Below, piece after piece: positions 8,827 through 18,252 of a stretch of 64,000 bases of DNA. Within the stretch, counting starts at the first letter, position 1. Each line of letters starts with the position of its first letter. The position numbers and the translations under genes were made by a program. Origin of the DNA: Candidatus Latescibacterota bacterium (GTDB lineage Bacteria; JAAXHH01); contig JAJEEG010000006.1 of the NCBI GenBank assembly GCA_022821085.1, forward strand, positions 124,001 through 188,000, written 5' to 3'. The notes below the pieces were generated by a model. The model was not told where the DNA came from, ran no database searches, and was given only the letters and a program-made list of their open reading frames with translations.

Positions 8827-9534
8827 ATGGAACCCGAAGCCATGAGCGTAATCCTGGTCATCCTGTTGTTTCTCGGCTGGCAGCCGGCCGCGAAGAACGC
8901 CCGCGGAAACGAACTGTATCAACAGGAAAAATACGATGAGGCGCTGGCTGCCTATGACGAGGCGCTGGCGGAGGACGGCGAGAACCCGTCACTGCATTAC
9001 AACCGGGGCAACGCGCTGTACCGCTCCGAGCAGTATCCCTCGGCCGTGCAGGCCTATGGCAACGCGCTGGAAGGTGAGGCGGCGGTCGGTGGCCGGGCCC
9101 AGTACAACCTGGGAAACAGCCTCTATCGCATGGGCCTGCTGAAGGATTCCATCGAGGCCTACAAAGCGGGCCTGCGGATCGACCCGGACGATATCGACAT
9201 GAAATACAACCTGGAATACGTGATGCGGCAGCTTCAGCAGCAGGAGGAACAGGCGCGCAGGAACGCACAGGACCAGGCGGACCAGCCGGACCAGGCGGAC
9301 CAGCCGGACCAGCCGGATCAGCCGGACCGGGAAGACCCGGACGACCGGAACGACGGAGGACCGGAACCCGATGAAGAGGAAAGCCCGGAAGCGCCTCCTC
9401 CGCCCCGTGAAGGGGAACTGAGCAAGGCGGAGGCGGAACGCCTGCTGAACGCCCTGAACAGGGACGAGCAGGATATACAGCGCCGGCTGCGCAGACAACA
9501 GGCCACGCAGGTCAATCCGGAGAAAGACTGGTAA
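8827..9534 (+). CDS. batC: TPR protein BatC-like
   Basis: Protein of 235 residues with a short hydrophobic leader (6-20) and about three tetratricopeptide repeats (roughly residues 25-135). A very polar tail follows, in which Asp-Gln-Ala/Pro tripeptides are reiterated (about 149-165), then an acidic/proline stretch. The tripeptides come from a 9-bp DNA repeat. TPR proteins in this position of Bat operons are thought to bind partner Bat proteins in the periplasm. The ATG at 8842 is an alternative start that would put the hydrophobic leader at the very N-terminus. Confidence 0.8.
   Translation: MEPEAMSVILVILLFLGWQPAAKNARGNELYQQEKYDEALAAYDEALAEDGENPSLHYNRGNALYRSEQYPSAVQAYGNALEGEAAVGGRAQYNLGNSLYRMGLLKDSIEAYKAGLRIDPDDIDMKYNLEYVMRQLQQQEEQARRNAQDQADQPDQADQPDQPDQPDREDPDDRNDGGPEPDEEESPEAPPPPREGELSKAEAERLLNALNRDEQDIQRRLRRQQATQVNPEKDW
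9271..9330 (+). repeat. in-frame 9-bp tandem repeat inside batC
   Basis: Units of GGACCAGCC or GGACCAGGC are reiterated and encode Asp-Gln-Pro and Asp-Gln-Ala tripeptides. The same kind of unit continues in the intergenic stretch after the gene. Confidence 0.8.
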
Positions 9535-9653
9535 CCGGCCCGGTCGGCCCGGTCGGACCGGTCGGACAAGGCTGTCCAGGCTGTCCAGGCGGACCAGGCG
9601 GTCCAGGCGGACCAGGCAGCGCGGTCGGACCGGGGAATAGCGAAGGCAGCCCA
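9535..9653 (+). repeat. intergenic 9-bp tandem repeats between batC and lysC
   Basis: Two blocks are seen. The first reiterates CGGTCGGCC/ACC. The second (9574-9618) has five copies of CCAGGCGGW, which is the exact reverse complement of the unit at 54964-55017. The spacer holds nothing else recognisable. Confidence 0.85.
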
Positions 9654-11063
9654 ATGATCGTCATGAAATTCGGCGGTACTTCCGTAGGGGGCGTGGAGGC
9701 CATTCGACAAGTCGTCGAGATCGTCGCAAAGTACCGCGAACACGGCCTGGTGGTGGTCTTGTCCGCCATGAGCAAGGTGACCGACGCCCTTCGTGACATG
9801 GCGGCGCAGGCCTGCGAGGGCTCGGAGCCCACGGCCTCCCTCTCGGCGCTGAGAAAACGCCATGACAAGACGATCCGTGCCCTGGCCGATGGAGAAGAGC
9901 GGGAACGGGCCCTCGAGGTCTGCGCGGGGCTCATCGACGAACTGTCGGGCATCCTGCACGGCATCACGCTGCTCAGGGAGCTTTCCCCGCGTTCGGCCGA
10001 CCTGGTCAGTTCCTTCGGCGAGCGCCTTTCCGTGGTCGTCGTCTCGGCCGCGCTCAGATCGGCCGGCCTGTCGTCCCTGCCCGTCGATGCGCGGGAGTAT
10101 GTGAAGACGAACGAGCGCTACACCGAGGCGGAGGTGAATTTTGCCGAGACGGAACGGCGGCTTAAGGCGGGCCTGGCGCCGATGGTGTCGGACGGCTGCG
10201 TTCCGATCGTAACCGGGTTTATCGGATCCACCGAAGAAGGCGTGACCACGACCCTCGGGCGGGGCGCTTCGGATTACACCGCCTCCCTGGTCGCCAGCGC
10301 GCTGCAGGCGGAGGAAGTATGGATCTGGACGGACGTGGACGGCGCGATGACGGCGGACCCGAGGATCGTCGAGGACGCCCGCGTGCTCAAGGAGATTTCG
10401 TATCTCGAGGCCTCGGAGATGTCCTATTTCGGCGCCAAGGTACTCCATCCCATGACCATGCTGCCCGCGGTGAAACAGGAGATACCCATCCGGATACGGA
10501 ACACCTTCCGGAACGAAAACAGCGGTACGCTCATCACTTCGCGCACCCGTGCCGCGCCAATGGGCGTGAAGGCCGTGACGAGCATCGATCGGCTTTGCCT
10601 GATCATGGTCGAGGGCACTAGCCTGAGCCGGACCCCGGATACGCACGCGCGGCTGTTCAAGACCACGGCGGACCGCAAGACCCAGGTCGTCATGATCACG
10701 CAGGCTTCCTCTGAACACGACATCTGCCTGGTCGTCGGCGAAGGGGACAGCCCGGGAACGGTCCGGGCGCTGAAGGAGGAGTTTCGTCACGAGGTCGCCG
10801 AAGGCAGCCTGGAGGAGATCTCGGTTCAACCCGACCTGGCCGTGGTGGCCGTGGTCGGCGGCGGCATGAAGGGCACCCCGGGCATCGCGGCCCGCACCTT
10901 CGGCATTCTCGGCGAACATGGAATAAACATCATCGCCATCGCCCAGGGCTCATCGGAGCTGAACATTTCATTCATCGTCGAACGGGACGACCTGCGAAAG
11001 ACCGTTCAACTGGTGCACGCGTCATTCGGACTGGGAGGGGACGGAGATAGTGAGCACGATTAA
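9654..11063 (+). CDS. lysC: aspartate kinase
   Basis: Phosphorylates L-aspartate, the first step to lysine, threonine and methionine. The protein of 469 residues begins with the nucleotide-binding MKFGGTSVGG and has the kinase core to about residue 290, including TTLGRGASDYTA and the aspartate-site DVDGAMTADPR. Two C-terminal ACT domains (about 310-465, with 'VVGGGMKGTPGIAARTF') are the usual allosteric sites for lysine or threonine. The gene overlaps hom by 14 bases and precedes asd, a compact pathway cluster. ATG 9663 is an alternative start. The monofunctional length excludes a ThrA-type fusion. Confidence 0.97.
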   Translation: MIVMKFGGTSVGGVEAIRQVVEIVAKYREHGLVVVLSAMSKVTDALRDMAAQACEGSEPTASLSALRKRHDKTIRALADGEERERALEVCAGLIDELSGILHGITLLRELSPRSADLVSSFGERLSVVVVSAALRSAGLSSLPVDAREYVKTNERYTEAEVNFAETERRLKAGLAPMVSDGCVPIVTGFIGSTEEGVTTTLGRGASDYTASLVASALQAEEVWIWTDVDGAMTADPRIVEDARVLKEISYLEASEMSYFGAKVLHPMTMLPAVKQEIPIRIRNTFRNENSGTLITSRTRAAPMGVKAVTSIDRLCLIMVEGTSLSRTPDTHARLFKTTADRKTQVVMITQASSEHDICLVVGEGDSPGTVRALKEEFRHEVAEGSLEEISVQPDLAVVAVVGGGMKGTPGIAARTFGILGEHGINIIAIAQGSSELNISFIVERDDLRKTVQLVHASFGLGGDGDSEHD

Positions 11064-12192
11064 CCTGTTTCAATTCGGCAAGGGCAATATCGGCGGCGCC
11101 TTGATCCGGCAGGTGGTGGACCGCGCCGGCTCCCTGGCCGAAGCCACCGGCCTTTCCTTCGAATACATCGGCATTTGCGGCCGGAGCCGGCTGATTTTCG
11201 ATCCACGGGGACTCAACAGTTCGTTAAGCGGTCCCGGCGGCCTGGACCGGTTGCTCGAAGACGGGGACGGGCGCGAAGACTACCCCGGCGCGGCCGCCAT
11301 GATCGATCGCCTGCTGGGCGGTCCGGGCGGTCCGGGCGATCCGGGCGGTCCGGGCGGTCCGGGCGGGAACCTGTGCGTCGTCGACACCACGTCCGCCGAA
11401 ATGACGGAAGTGCACCTTGCCTGCCTTCGCCGGGGCGTCCCGGTCGTGACGGCCAACAAGAAGCCCATCACCGACCGGAGCGCCGCGTACGACGAGATCC
11501 GGCGGCTGGGCCGCGCCGATCGGATGCGGTACTGGTACGAAACGACCGCCGGCGCCGGCCTGCCCGTCGTCAGCACTGTCCGGGAACTGGTGGATACCGG
11601 GGACGTGGTAACGCGGATCGTGGGATGCCTGAGCGGCACGCTGGGATACATCTGTTCCCAGCTCGACCACGGACGGACCTTCTCCGAGATCGTGCGGGAG
11701 GCAAAGGAACTCGGGTACACGGAACCCGATCCAAGGGACGATCTGAACGGGATGGACGTGGCCAGGAAGGCCCTGATCCTGGCCCGCGAGATCGGATACC
11801 GCCTTGAGCTCGACGACCTGGAGATCAAAGGCATGGTCTCCGACGCGCTGCTGGACGCGCCGTCGGTGGAGGCGTTCATGGCCATGCTGGCCGGCGAAGA
11901 CGCGGCCTACGCGCAACGGGTAGAATCCGGCGGAGAACGCGGCCAGGTGCTGCGGTACGTCGCCACGGTGGGAGACGGCACGTGCCGGGTGGGCCTCGAA
12001 AACGTGGACCGGGAGAGTCCCCTGGGAAGCCTGGCCGGTCCGGACAACATGGTCGTGTGCACCACGAAGCGGTACTGCGACAACCCGCTGATCGTGCGGG
12101 GGCCGGGCGCGGGGCCGGAGGTCACGGCGGGCGGCCTGTTCGGAGACCTGATCAAGGCGGCAAGAGCGCTGCCGGGCGGCGATCATCCATGA
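11050..12192 (+). CDS. hom: homoserine dehydrogenase
   Basis: Reduces aspartate semialdehyde to homoserine. The protein of 380 residues has the Rossmann loop [10 protein letters not shown], the NKKP lysine region, the substrate motif [10 protein letters not shown] and the catalytic [19 protein letters not shown]-type segment (D and K residues present). It lacks a C-terminal ACT domain. A glycine/proline insert made by five copies of a 9-bp DNA repeat lies at about residues 89-106, between a helix and the strand leading to [10 protein letters not shown], so it is a surface loop. The GTG start overlaps lysC, implying translational coupling. Confidence 0.95.
   Translation: MSTINLFQFGKGNIGGALIRQVVDRAGSLAEATGLSFEYIGICGRSRLIFDPRGLNSSLSGPGGLDRLLEDGDGREDYPGAAAMIDRLLGGPGGPGDPGGPGGPGGNLCVVDTTSAEMTEVHLACLRRGVPVVTANKKPITDRSAAYDEIRRLGRADRMRYWYETTAGAGLPVVSTVRELVDTGDVVTRIVGCLSGTLGYICSQLDHGRTFSEIVREAKELGYTEPDPRDDLNGMDVARKALILAREIGYRLELDDLEIKGMVSDALLDAPSVEAFMAMLAGEDAAYAQRVESGGERGQVLRYVATVGDGTCRVGLENVDRESPLGSLAGPDNMVVCTTKRYCDNPLIVRGPGAGPEVTAGGLFGDLIKAARALPGGDHP
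11316..11366 (+). repeat. in-frame 9-bp tandem repeat inside hom
   Basis: About five and a half copies of GGCGGTCCG, one of them with GAT for GGT, encode a Gly-Gly-Pro loop. Homoserine dehydrogenases normally have no such loop here. Confidence 0.9.
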
Positions 12193-12219
12193 CCTGCATA
12201 CCAGATCCAGGAGCGTGAA

Positions 12220-13278
12220 ATGTCGACGAATGAAATCAAAGTAGGGGTCCTGGGCGCTACGGGAGCGGTCGGGCAGCGGTTCGTCCAGTTGCTCGAAGGC
12301 CATCCCTGGTTCAGGATAACCGCCGTCGCGGCCTCGGAGCGTTCGGCCGGCAAACCCTACGCGGAAGCCGTGACCTGGCGGCTGGACACGCCGGTCCCGG
12401 AGGCCGTGCGCGCGCTGCCCGTTACACTTTGCGAACCGGGACTGGACTGCGACCTGGTATTCTCGGGCCTGGATTCCGCGGTGGCCGGCCCGATCGAGGC
12501 GGCCTTCGCGGCGGCCGACTACGCCGTCGTCAGCAATTCGAAGAACCACCGCATGGACGATGACGTACCGCTGCTCGTTCCCGAGGTCAACGGGGACCAT
12601 TGCGCGATCATCGACCATCAGCGCAGACGCCGGGGGTATGGCCGCGGGTTCATCGCGACCAATCCGAACTGCTCCACCATCGGCCTTGCCATGGCGCTCA
12701 AGCCGATCGTCGAACGCTTCGGCATACGGCAGGTCGCGGTCACCACCCTGCAGGCCCTGTCCGGGGCCGGTTACCCGGGCGTTCCCTCCCTCGAGATCCT
12801 CGATAACGTGCTACCCTACATCGGGGAAGAAGAAGACAAGATGGAGCGGGAAACCCTGAAGTTGCTGGGCAGGTTGAGGGATGACCGGATCGAGCATGCC
12901 GGGATCGTCGTCAGCGCGCAGTGCAACCGGGTACACGTCCAGGACGGTCACATGGAATGCGTTTCCGTCGCCCTGGAGAACAAGACCGATGCGAACGGTC
13001 TCGCCGAGGCGCTGCGCAGCCACCGGGGACCGCCCCAGGAACTCGGCCTGCCCTTCGCTCCCGCGCGCCCGGTCATCGTGCGCGATGAACCGGACCGGCC
13101 GCAGCCGAGGATGGACCGCGACGCCGAGAAAGGCATGGCCGTGACGGTGGGCCGGATCCGGCCCTGTCCGGTGCTGGACATGAAATTCGTAGTACTTTCA
13201 CACAACACCGTCAGGGGGGCCGCGGGTACGGCCATCCTGAACGCGGAACTCCTGCGGACCCAAGGATACCTGGACTGA
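12220..13278 (+). CDS. asd: aspartate-semialdehyde dehydrogenase
   Basis: Reduces aspartyl phosphate to aspartate semialdehyde, between LysC and Hom. The protein of 352 residues has the NADP loop [12 protein letters not shown], the catalytic cysteine in TNPNCSTIG (about residue 151), and the ALSGAGYPG and later active-site regions. NPNCSTIG and the overall length fit the archaeal/fungal-type branch rather than the E. coli type. The stop codon is followed after only four bases by the batD start, so it sits in the same transcript as the Bat genes. Confidence 0.96.
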   Translation: MSTNEIKVGVLGATGAVGQRFVQLLEGHPWFRITAVAASERSAGKPYAEAVTWRLDTPVPEAVRALPVTLCEPGLDCDLVFSGLDSAVAGPIEAAFAAADYAVVSNSKNHRMDDDVPLLVPEVNGDHCAIIDHQRRRRGYGRGFIATNPNCSTIGLAMALKPIVERFGIRQVAVTTLQALSGAGYPGVPSLEILDNVLPYIGEEEDKMERETLKLLGRLRDDRIEHAGIVVSAQCNRVHVQDGHMECVSVALENKTDANGLAEALRSHRGPPQELGLPFAPARPVIVRDEPDRPQPRMDRDAEKGMAVTVGRIRPCPVLDMKFVVLSHNTVRGAAGTAILNAELLRTQGYLD

Positions 13279-13282
13279 TCGA

Positions 13283-15193
13283 ATGAAACGGTTTATGCAG
13301 ACCGGTCTCATCGTATTGCTGCTTCTCGGCGCACGGGCCGCGCCGGGCCAGGAGATCTCGGTCACGGCCGAGGTGAGCCGTACCCGGGTGACCATCGACG
13401 AGACGCTCATCCTGACGGTTTCGGTCTCCGGGTCCGATCTGGGCGACGTCCCGAAACCCGTCCTGCCGGACATGCAGGCGTTCATCGTCATCGGCAGCAC
13501 GTCTTCCTCCTCCTCGAGCTTTAACCTGGTGAACGGAAAACTGACCTCCTCCCGGTCCGTGCGGTTCATCTACCAGTTGAAACCCCGGAGGACGGGCACC
13601 TTCGTCATCGACGCGGCCGAGGTGACCCTTGACGGCGTCACCCACGAAACGACGCCGATCACGATCGAGGTAACGCCGGGCGCACCGGGTTCTTCACCAC
13701 CGGGCGCAACCCGTGCCGCGCCGGCCGGCGGTTCACCGTCCACGGCCGCGGGTGCGTCCACGGCCGCGGGGCCGTCGCAGGATGCCGCGGGTACGCCGGA
13801 CCTGGAGGACACGGTGTACATCCGGACCACCCTGGACAAGAAGCGGGCCTACCTGGGTGAGCAGGTGACGGTGACCTATACGCTGTACACCCGCCTGGGC
13901 CTGACGAACGCCCGTTACGACATGGTCCCCTCCTACACCGGCTTCTGGATGGAGGAACTCTTCGCCGCCCATCACCTTGACTTCAAGGAAGAGATCATCG
14001 GCGGCCGGAGATTCGCCGTTGCAACGTTGCGTACGATCGCCCTTTTCCCCACCGTTACGGGGGAACTGAGCCTCGAGCCGCTGTCGATGATCTGTGACGT
14101 GCAGGCCGAACGGTCCCGCAGAAGCCTCTTCGACAGCTTTCTCTCCGATCCTTTCGACACGTTTTTCTCAGGCACGCGCCAGATCAGGGTGGTGTCTGGA
14201 GAGCAGACCGTTCAGGTGCTGCCGCTGCCGGGTGAGGGCCGCCCTGACGGTTTCCGCAACGCAGTGGGCGACTTCTCGCTCAAGGCGATGGTGGATCAGG
14301 CCACCACGGAAGTGAACCAGCCTGTGACGCTGACGATCGAGCTGGCCGGAGAGGGCAACCTGAAGACCGTGGAGGATCCCGATCTGCCGCCGCTCGGAGA
14401 TTTCAAGGAATACCAGTCCGGGAACCGGGCGGAATACGCGTCGGGCGGGTCGCGAATCTCCGGCACCAAGACCTGGGATCACGTGCTCATCCCTACAGTA
14501 CCCGGCGACCATACCATCGCGTCGCTTTCCTTTCCCTTCTTCGACCCGGACACGGACGCCTACCGGGTAACGACGACCGATCCGGTAACGATTACCGTCC
14601 TGCCGGCCAGTGGAACGCAGGAGGCTGTCGTCGGCTTGCCGCGCAGATCGGTCGTCCGTCAGATCCGCGAAGATATCCAGTACATCAAACCCGAATCGGT
14701 TTTCCTGGGCGACCAGGGCGAGGTCCTGTTCCGGTCGACCTGGTACCTTCTGCTGCATGTCCTGCCCGTCGCGGCGATCCTGGCGACGGTCCTGTACCGG
14801 TCCCACGCCCATCGCCTGCGGCGCGATGCCGGTTTCGCGCGGCGGCGCCGGGCGAGGAGCGCAGCCCTCAAACTGCTCCGCCGGTCCCGGGCTCAGCTCG
14901 AACAAGGCGCGCTTGACCAGGCCTTTACCGGTATTTCCAACGCGGTGTACGGTTACGTCGCCGACAGGTGCAACCTGCCGACGGCCGGCCTGACGTCGCC
15001 CCGCGTCGTCGAACTGCTCAGGGAACGGGACGTGGACGAAGACACGGCCGCCCTGGTCAGGGACTGCCTGGACGCCTGCGACCTGGCCCGTTTCGCTCCG
15101 ACGGCGCATACGGCGGAGCACGCCGGCGACCTGCACGACAAGGCCCGAAACGGGATCGAATCCATCGAATCTCAGCTAAACCGAGACCGTTGA
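13283..15193 (+). CDS. batD: BatD (oxygen tolerance) membrane protein
   Basis: Protein of 636 residues with a cleavable signal peptide (1-23, ending near AAPGQE). Tandem Ig-like beta domains follow, with family phrases such as VTIDETLILTVSVSG and KKRAYLGEQVTVTYTLYTR. A low-complexity Pro/Ser/Ala stretch lies near 133-172. A single membrane helix (about 490-508) precedes a cytoplasmic helical domain. Its last part (SNAVYGYVADRCNLPTAGLT) is related to the C-terminus of the protein at 5684-6757. BatD is the large extracytoplasmic partner of BatA/B. It is separated from batC by the three amino-acid biosynthesis genes. Confidence 0.88.
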   Translation: MKRFMQTGLIVLLLLGARAAPGQEISVTAEVSRTRVTIDETLILTVSVSGSDLGDVPKPVLPDMQAFIVIGSTSSSSSSFNLVNGKLTSSRSVRFIYQLKPRRTGTFVIDAAEVTLDGVTHETTPITIEVTPGAPGSSPPGATRAAPAGGSPSTAAGASTAAGPSQDAAGTPDLEDTVYIRTTLDKKRAYLGEQVTVTYTLYTRLGLTNARYDMVPSYTGFWMEELFAAHHLDFKEEIIGGRRFAVATLRTIALFPTVTGELSLEPLSMICDVQAERSRRSLFDSFLSDPFDTFFSGTRQIRVVSGEQTVQVLPLPGEGRPDGFRNAVGDFSLKAMVDQATTEVNQPVTLTIELAGEGNLKTVEDPDLPPLGDFKEYQSGNRAEYASGGSRISGTKTWDHVLIPTVPGDHTIASLSFPFFDPDTDAYRVTTTDPVTITVLPASGTQEAVVGLPRRSVVRQIREDIQYIKPESVFLGDQGEVLFRSTWYLLLHVLPVAAILATVLYRSHAHRLRRDAGFARRRRARSAALKLLRRSRAQLEQGALDQAFTGISNAVYGYVADRCNLPTAGLTSPRVVELLRERDVDEDTAALVRDCLDACDLARFAPTAHTAEHAGDLHDKARNGIESIESQLNRDR

Positions 15194-15280
15194 AAGCCAC
15201 CCGGATATTCGATATGCGCGCGGATGGCCCGACGGCGTCCGCTTCGAACCCGGCTCAGAGACCGGAAACCCGGGGTTTTC

Positions 15281-15357
15281 GACACCTGGTACGGGGCTAC
15301 CGACACCCGGTCCGGTGGATTCGACGCCTGGTCTCGCGTAATCGACGCCTGGTCCCG
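15281..15357 (+). repeat. degenerate 20-21 bp tandem repeat before batE
   Basis: About four copies of a unit close to TCGACGCCTGGTCCCGGTA occur upstream of the lipoprotein signal peptide. The frame stays open across them, which lengthens the apparent reading frame of the next gene. Confidence 0.65.
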
Positions 15358-15366
15358 GTGCCGGGC

Positions 15367-16146
15367 ATGATTCCGGGGTCGGGCGTGGTCCCGCGGCTGG
15401 GTTTGGTCGTCCTGGCCATCGGCCTCGCGGCCACAGGTTGCGCCGAAGACCCGGTGGACCGGCAGACCGCGGAGTTGTACCGTCAGGGCAACCTGCTGTA
15501 CGAGGGCGGGAAATTCGCGGAGGCCAGCCGGACGTACGAACGCATCATTGAACGCGGGATACGCAATGGGCACGTCTACTACAACCTGGGGAACGCCTAT
15601 TACAAGCAGGACCGGATCGGCCTGGCCATCCTGGCCTACGAACGGGCCACCCGGCTCATGCCCCGGGACGGGGACCTGCACAACAACCTGGACCTCGCGA
15701 AGGAGCGGACGACAGACGAGATCGCGGGCGAAGTGCCGTGGTTTGGCCGGCAGGCGCTGGACGGAGTGACGGTCAACGAAGCCACGGTCGCCGCCACCTC
15801 GGCCGGGTTCCTCGCGTCGCTGGCGCTGGTAGGCTTTCTACTCGCGAGACGGCCGCGCACGCGGTCCGTGACCGGTTACGCACTACTGGTCTCCTGCCTC
15901 GTGTTGCTCATGGCAGCCGGGTTCCTGGGCATCAAGATCTACGACAGCCTGATGAACGAGGAGGCGATCGTCCTGCAGCCGACGGCCGAGGTCAGAACGG
16001 GTCCCGACACTTCCTCCGAACCGGTTTTCACACTGCACGAAGGCGCCAAGGTCCAGCTGGTGGAACACCGGGACGACTGGCTCCGAATCCGCCTGCCGGA
16101 CGGCAAGAACGGCTGGCTTTCTCAGGACGATCTCGAAGGCATCTGA
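15367..16146 (+). CDS. batE: BatE-like TPR lipoprotein with SH3 domain
   Basis: Protein of 259 residues from ATG 15367. It has a lipoprotein signal peptide (lipobox ATGC near residues 21-24), TPR units (about 31-100) and two membrane helices (about 138-155 and 165-185). A C-terminal bacterial SH3 domain (about 200-255, with RTGPDTSSEPVFTLHEG) completes it. This order is that of BatE. The same frame is open from 15214 or earlier, but that leader would be an arginine-rich stretch made of DNA repeats, so the later start is preferred. It closes the Bat group. Confidence 0.83.
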   Translation: MIPGSGVVPRLGLVVLAIGLAATGCAEDPVDRQTAELYRQGNLLYEGGKFAEASRTYERIIERGIRNGHVYYNLGNAYYKQDRIGLAILAYERATRLMPRDGDLHNNLDLAKERTTDEIAGEVPWFGRQALDGVTVNEATVAATSAGFLASLALVGFLLARRPRTRSVTGYALLVSCLVLLMAAGFLGIKIYDSLMNEEAIVLQPTAEVRTGPDTSSEPVFTLHEGAKVQLVEHRDDWLRIRLPDGKNGWLSQDDLEGI

Positions 16147-16168
16147 CCCGCGAAGGACCAACACTCCC

Positions 16169-17368
16169 ATGTTTACTGCCATTTCCGATCCGCAGACCCA
16201 GCCCATCGATCCCGGAGACCAGGCCTACTGGTCTCAGGTCCGGTCCCAGTTCATGCTGGAACCGGGCCACGCCTATCTCAACAACGCCGCCCTGGGCATG
16301 CCCCCCAAACCCGTTCGGGATGCCGTCGCCGCGGGGTTCCGCCTGATGTCCGAGAACCCGTCGAAGGCCAAGCGGGATTTCCACGACTACATCGAGTCGG
16401 AGCTCAGGCCGGCCATGGCGGCTTTCCTGGGTGCGGAGACCGGTGAAATCGCCCTGGCGCGCAATGCGACCGAGGGACTCTACCATATCGTCAACGGACT
16501 GGACCTGGCGCCGGGGGACGGGGTCCTGATGACCACGCAGGAGCATCCCAGCGCGGTGCGGCCCTGGAAGGTAAGGGCGGAACGGTACGGGATCGAGGTC
16601 AGGGAAGTCCATATCCCAAGCCCGCTGGTGGGCGCGGACGACATCCTGGAGCGTATTGCCAAGGCGATTGACGGGCGTACGAAAGTGCTCTTCTTCTGTC
16701 ACGTCACCCGGGGGGGATACCTGTATCCGGTCAAGAGACTCTGCGCCCTGGCCAGGGAGAACGGGTTGATATCGGCCGTCGACGGCGCGCAGGCGGTGGG
16801 GATGCTGGACGTCGACCTGGCCGAGGTCGGCAGCGACCTGTACACCAACAGCCTGCACAAGTGGTTCCTCGGTCCCGCCGGCACGGGATTCCTCCATGTC
16901 AGCCGCGCCATGCAGCCCTCCTTCAGCTCGCTCTACACATCGGCGGCCGATTCCGTCGGAGACGCACTCCGTTACGAGATCCAGGGGACCTACGACCTGC
17001 CCGTGCGCGCGGCCCTCGGCACCGCCCTGGATTTCCTGAACCGCATCGGAATAGGCAATATCGAGCGGCGTCTGCGCATGCTGTCCGATTACCTGAGAAA
17101 GGCCCTCCTGGAAGTTCCCGGGCTGCGGCTGCTCACCAGCCTGTCCCACGACATATCGTCCCCGGGTTCCACCATCTTCGAGTTCGAGGGGATCGACGCG
17201 GCGAGGTGGCGCGGCCCGATGGAGGAGGAAGCGAAACTCCACGTGGACGACCACGACCGGGACGGCCACCGGGGCCTCCGCGTCTCCACCCACTACTACA
17301 ACACGACGGACGAAATCGACCGGTGCGTCGACAAACTGAAGGAACTGGCACGGCGGGAGGGTCGTTAA
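16169..17368 (+). CDS. class V aminotransferase (PLP-dependent)
   Basis: PLP enzyme of 399 residues, of the cysteine desulfurase / isopenicillin-N epimerase superfamily. ATEGLYHIVNG-type and TQEHPSAVRPW segments bind substrate, VDGAQAVGMLDVDL holds the cofactor-ring aspartate, and the Schiff-base lysine is in SLHKWFLGP (Lys231). No mobile cysteine loop of the NifS/SufS type is obvious, so an epimerase- or aminotransferase-like role is more likely than sulfur mobilisation. It follows batE by 22 bases in the same direction. The substrate cannot be told from sequence. Confidence 0.88.
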   Translation: MFTAISDPQTQPIDPGDQAYWSQVRSQFMLEPGHAYLNNAALGMPPKPVRDAVAAGFRLMSENPSKAKRDFHDYIESELRPAMAAFLGAETGEIALARNATEGLYHIVNGLDLAPGDGVLMTTQEHPSAVRPWKVRAERYGIEVREVHIPSPLVGADDILERIAKAIDGRTKVLFFCHVTRGGYLYPVKRLCALARENGLISAVDGAQAVGMLDVDLAEVGSDLYTNSLHKWFLGPAGTGFLHVSRAMQPSFSSLYTSAADSVGDALRYEIQGTYDLPVRAALGTALDFLNRIGIGNIERRLRMLSDYLRKALLEVPGLRLLTSLSHDISSPGSTIFEFEGIDAARWRGPMEEEAKLHVDDHDRDGHRGLRVSTHYYNTTDEIDRCVDKLKELARREGR

Positions 17369-17379
17369 GCGCGGACGGT

Positions 17380-18099
17380 TCAGCCCTCGTATCCCAGTTC
17401 GGCCAGCGCTTCGCCCAGCAGGTCCATCGGGAGCGCGCCTTCCGCCTTCTTCCACCGTCCCACCGCTTCGGGCCGCGCGACGATACGGCTCAGGGGGATG
17501 GCGAGATAGGCTTCGAGGCGGCGGAGGGTTTCTTCCTGTTTCAGCACGAAGTCTTCGAACCGGACGGTAACGAGGTGGCGGGGCTTCGGCGTCGCCTTCA
17601 TGAGCCGGTACTGGTACAGCCACGAAATCGCCCGTTGCCGCCTGATGTCCGCCGTGTCGGGAAAGGCGATGCCGAAGTCGCCGAGATCGTCGGTCCGGTG
17701 GGGGGCGAGGATGCCGTCCCGCGGGTCCCGGATCCAGTGGATATACCGGATATCGGGATACATGCGGACGATCCAGGGATATATGAGCGTGGTTTCCGGA
17801 AGTTTCCAGCCACGGAAAGGGGCCCCGTTTTCCAGCACGTCCGCCAGGTAGGTTTCCACCTTCTCCACGAATTCCGGGTCGATGTCCATTCCCAGCACCT
17901 CGGAGAAGTCCCAGGAAGTACCGCCTGTCCATCGGACGTACTTCGCGAAGATTCGGCAGGCGTCATACAGGTCGTGCGGGGGCACCTTGTCGCCCGAGGC
18001 GTTGATCGTCCGGCCCATGTAGACACCGCTTGTGTATAGCGTGTGGGACATGGCCCGCGTACCGGAGTGCCCCCGGCCGATAATGGTAATGATGGGCAT
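17380..18099 (-). CDS. sulfotransferase-like protein
   Basis: Protein of 239 residues. The N-terminal IIGRGHSGTRAM has the form of the 5'-phosphosulfate-binding loop of P-loop sulfotransferases. IHWIRDPRDGI resembles the 3'-phosphate motif (R...DPRD). RFEDFVLKQEETLRRLEAYL is the helical segment usual near the family's C-terminus. It would transfer sulfuryl groups from PAPS to an unknown acceptor. The PAPS-making genes lie far away at 45070-48540. The gene is convergent with the aminotransferase and divergent from the LRR gene. Confidence 0.75.
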   Translation of the reverse strand: MPIITIIGRGHSGTRAMSHTLYTSGVYMGRTINASGDKVPPHDLYDACRIFAKYVRWTGGTSWDFSEVLGMDIDPEFVEKVETYLADVLENGAPFRGWKLPETTLIYPWIVRMYPDIRYIHWIRDPRDGILAPHRTDDLGDFGIAFPDTADIRRQRAISWLYQYRLMKATPKPRHLVTVRFEDFVLKQEETLRRLEAYLAIPLSRIVARPEAVGRWKKAEGALPMDLLGEALAELGYEG

Positions 18100-18183
18100 G
18101 GTCTGGACTCGGTGGACGGTGACTGCCGGCTGAACAGGATTCGCGGTCAGCGATCCGACCTCGGCAGAAAGATCAATGCCAGG

Positions 18184-18213
18184 TTGTGAATAGATACATC
18201 GAACGATTATATT
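18184..18213 (+). promoter_or_regulatory. putative promoter of the LRR lipoprotein gene
   Basis: TTGTGA (18184-18189) and TATATT (18208-18213) are 18 bases apart in an AT-richer stretch between divergent genes. It is upstream of either possible start codon. Confidence 0.4.
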
Positions 18214-18252
18214 ACAGGCCGTCGCCGAATACAGACAGGCCTAAAGCAGTGC

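Noticed and set aside
16169-17368. Cysteine desulfurase (SufS/NifS)
   Set aside because: The class V fold is clear but no mobile Cys loop or suf/isc neighbours are seen, so a desulfurase label is not supported.
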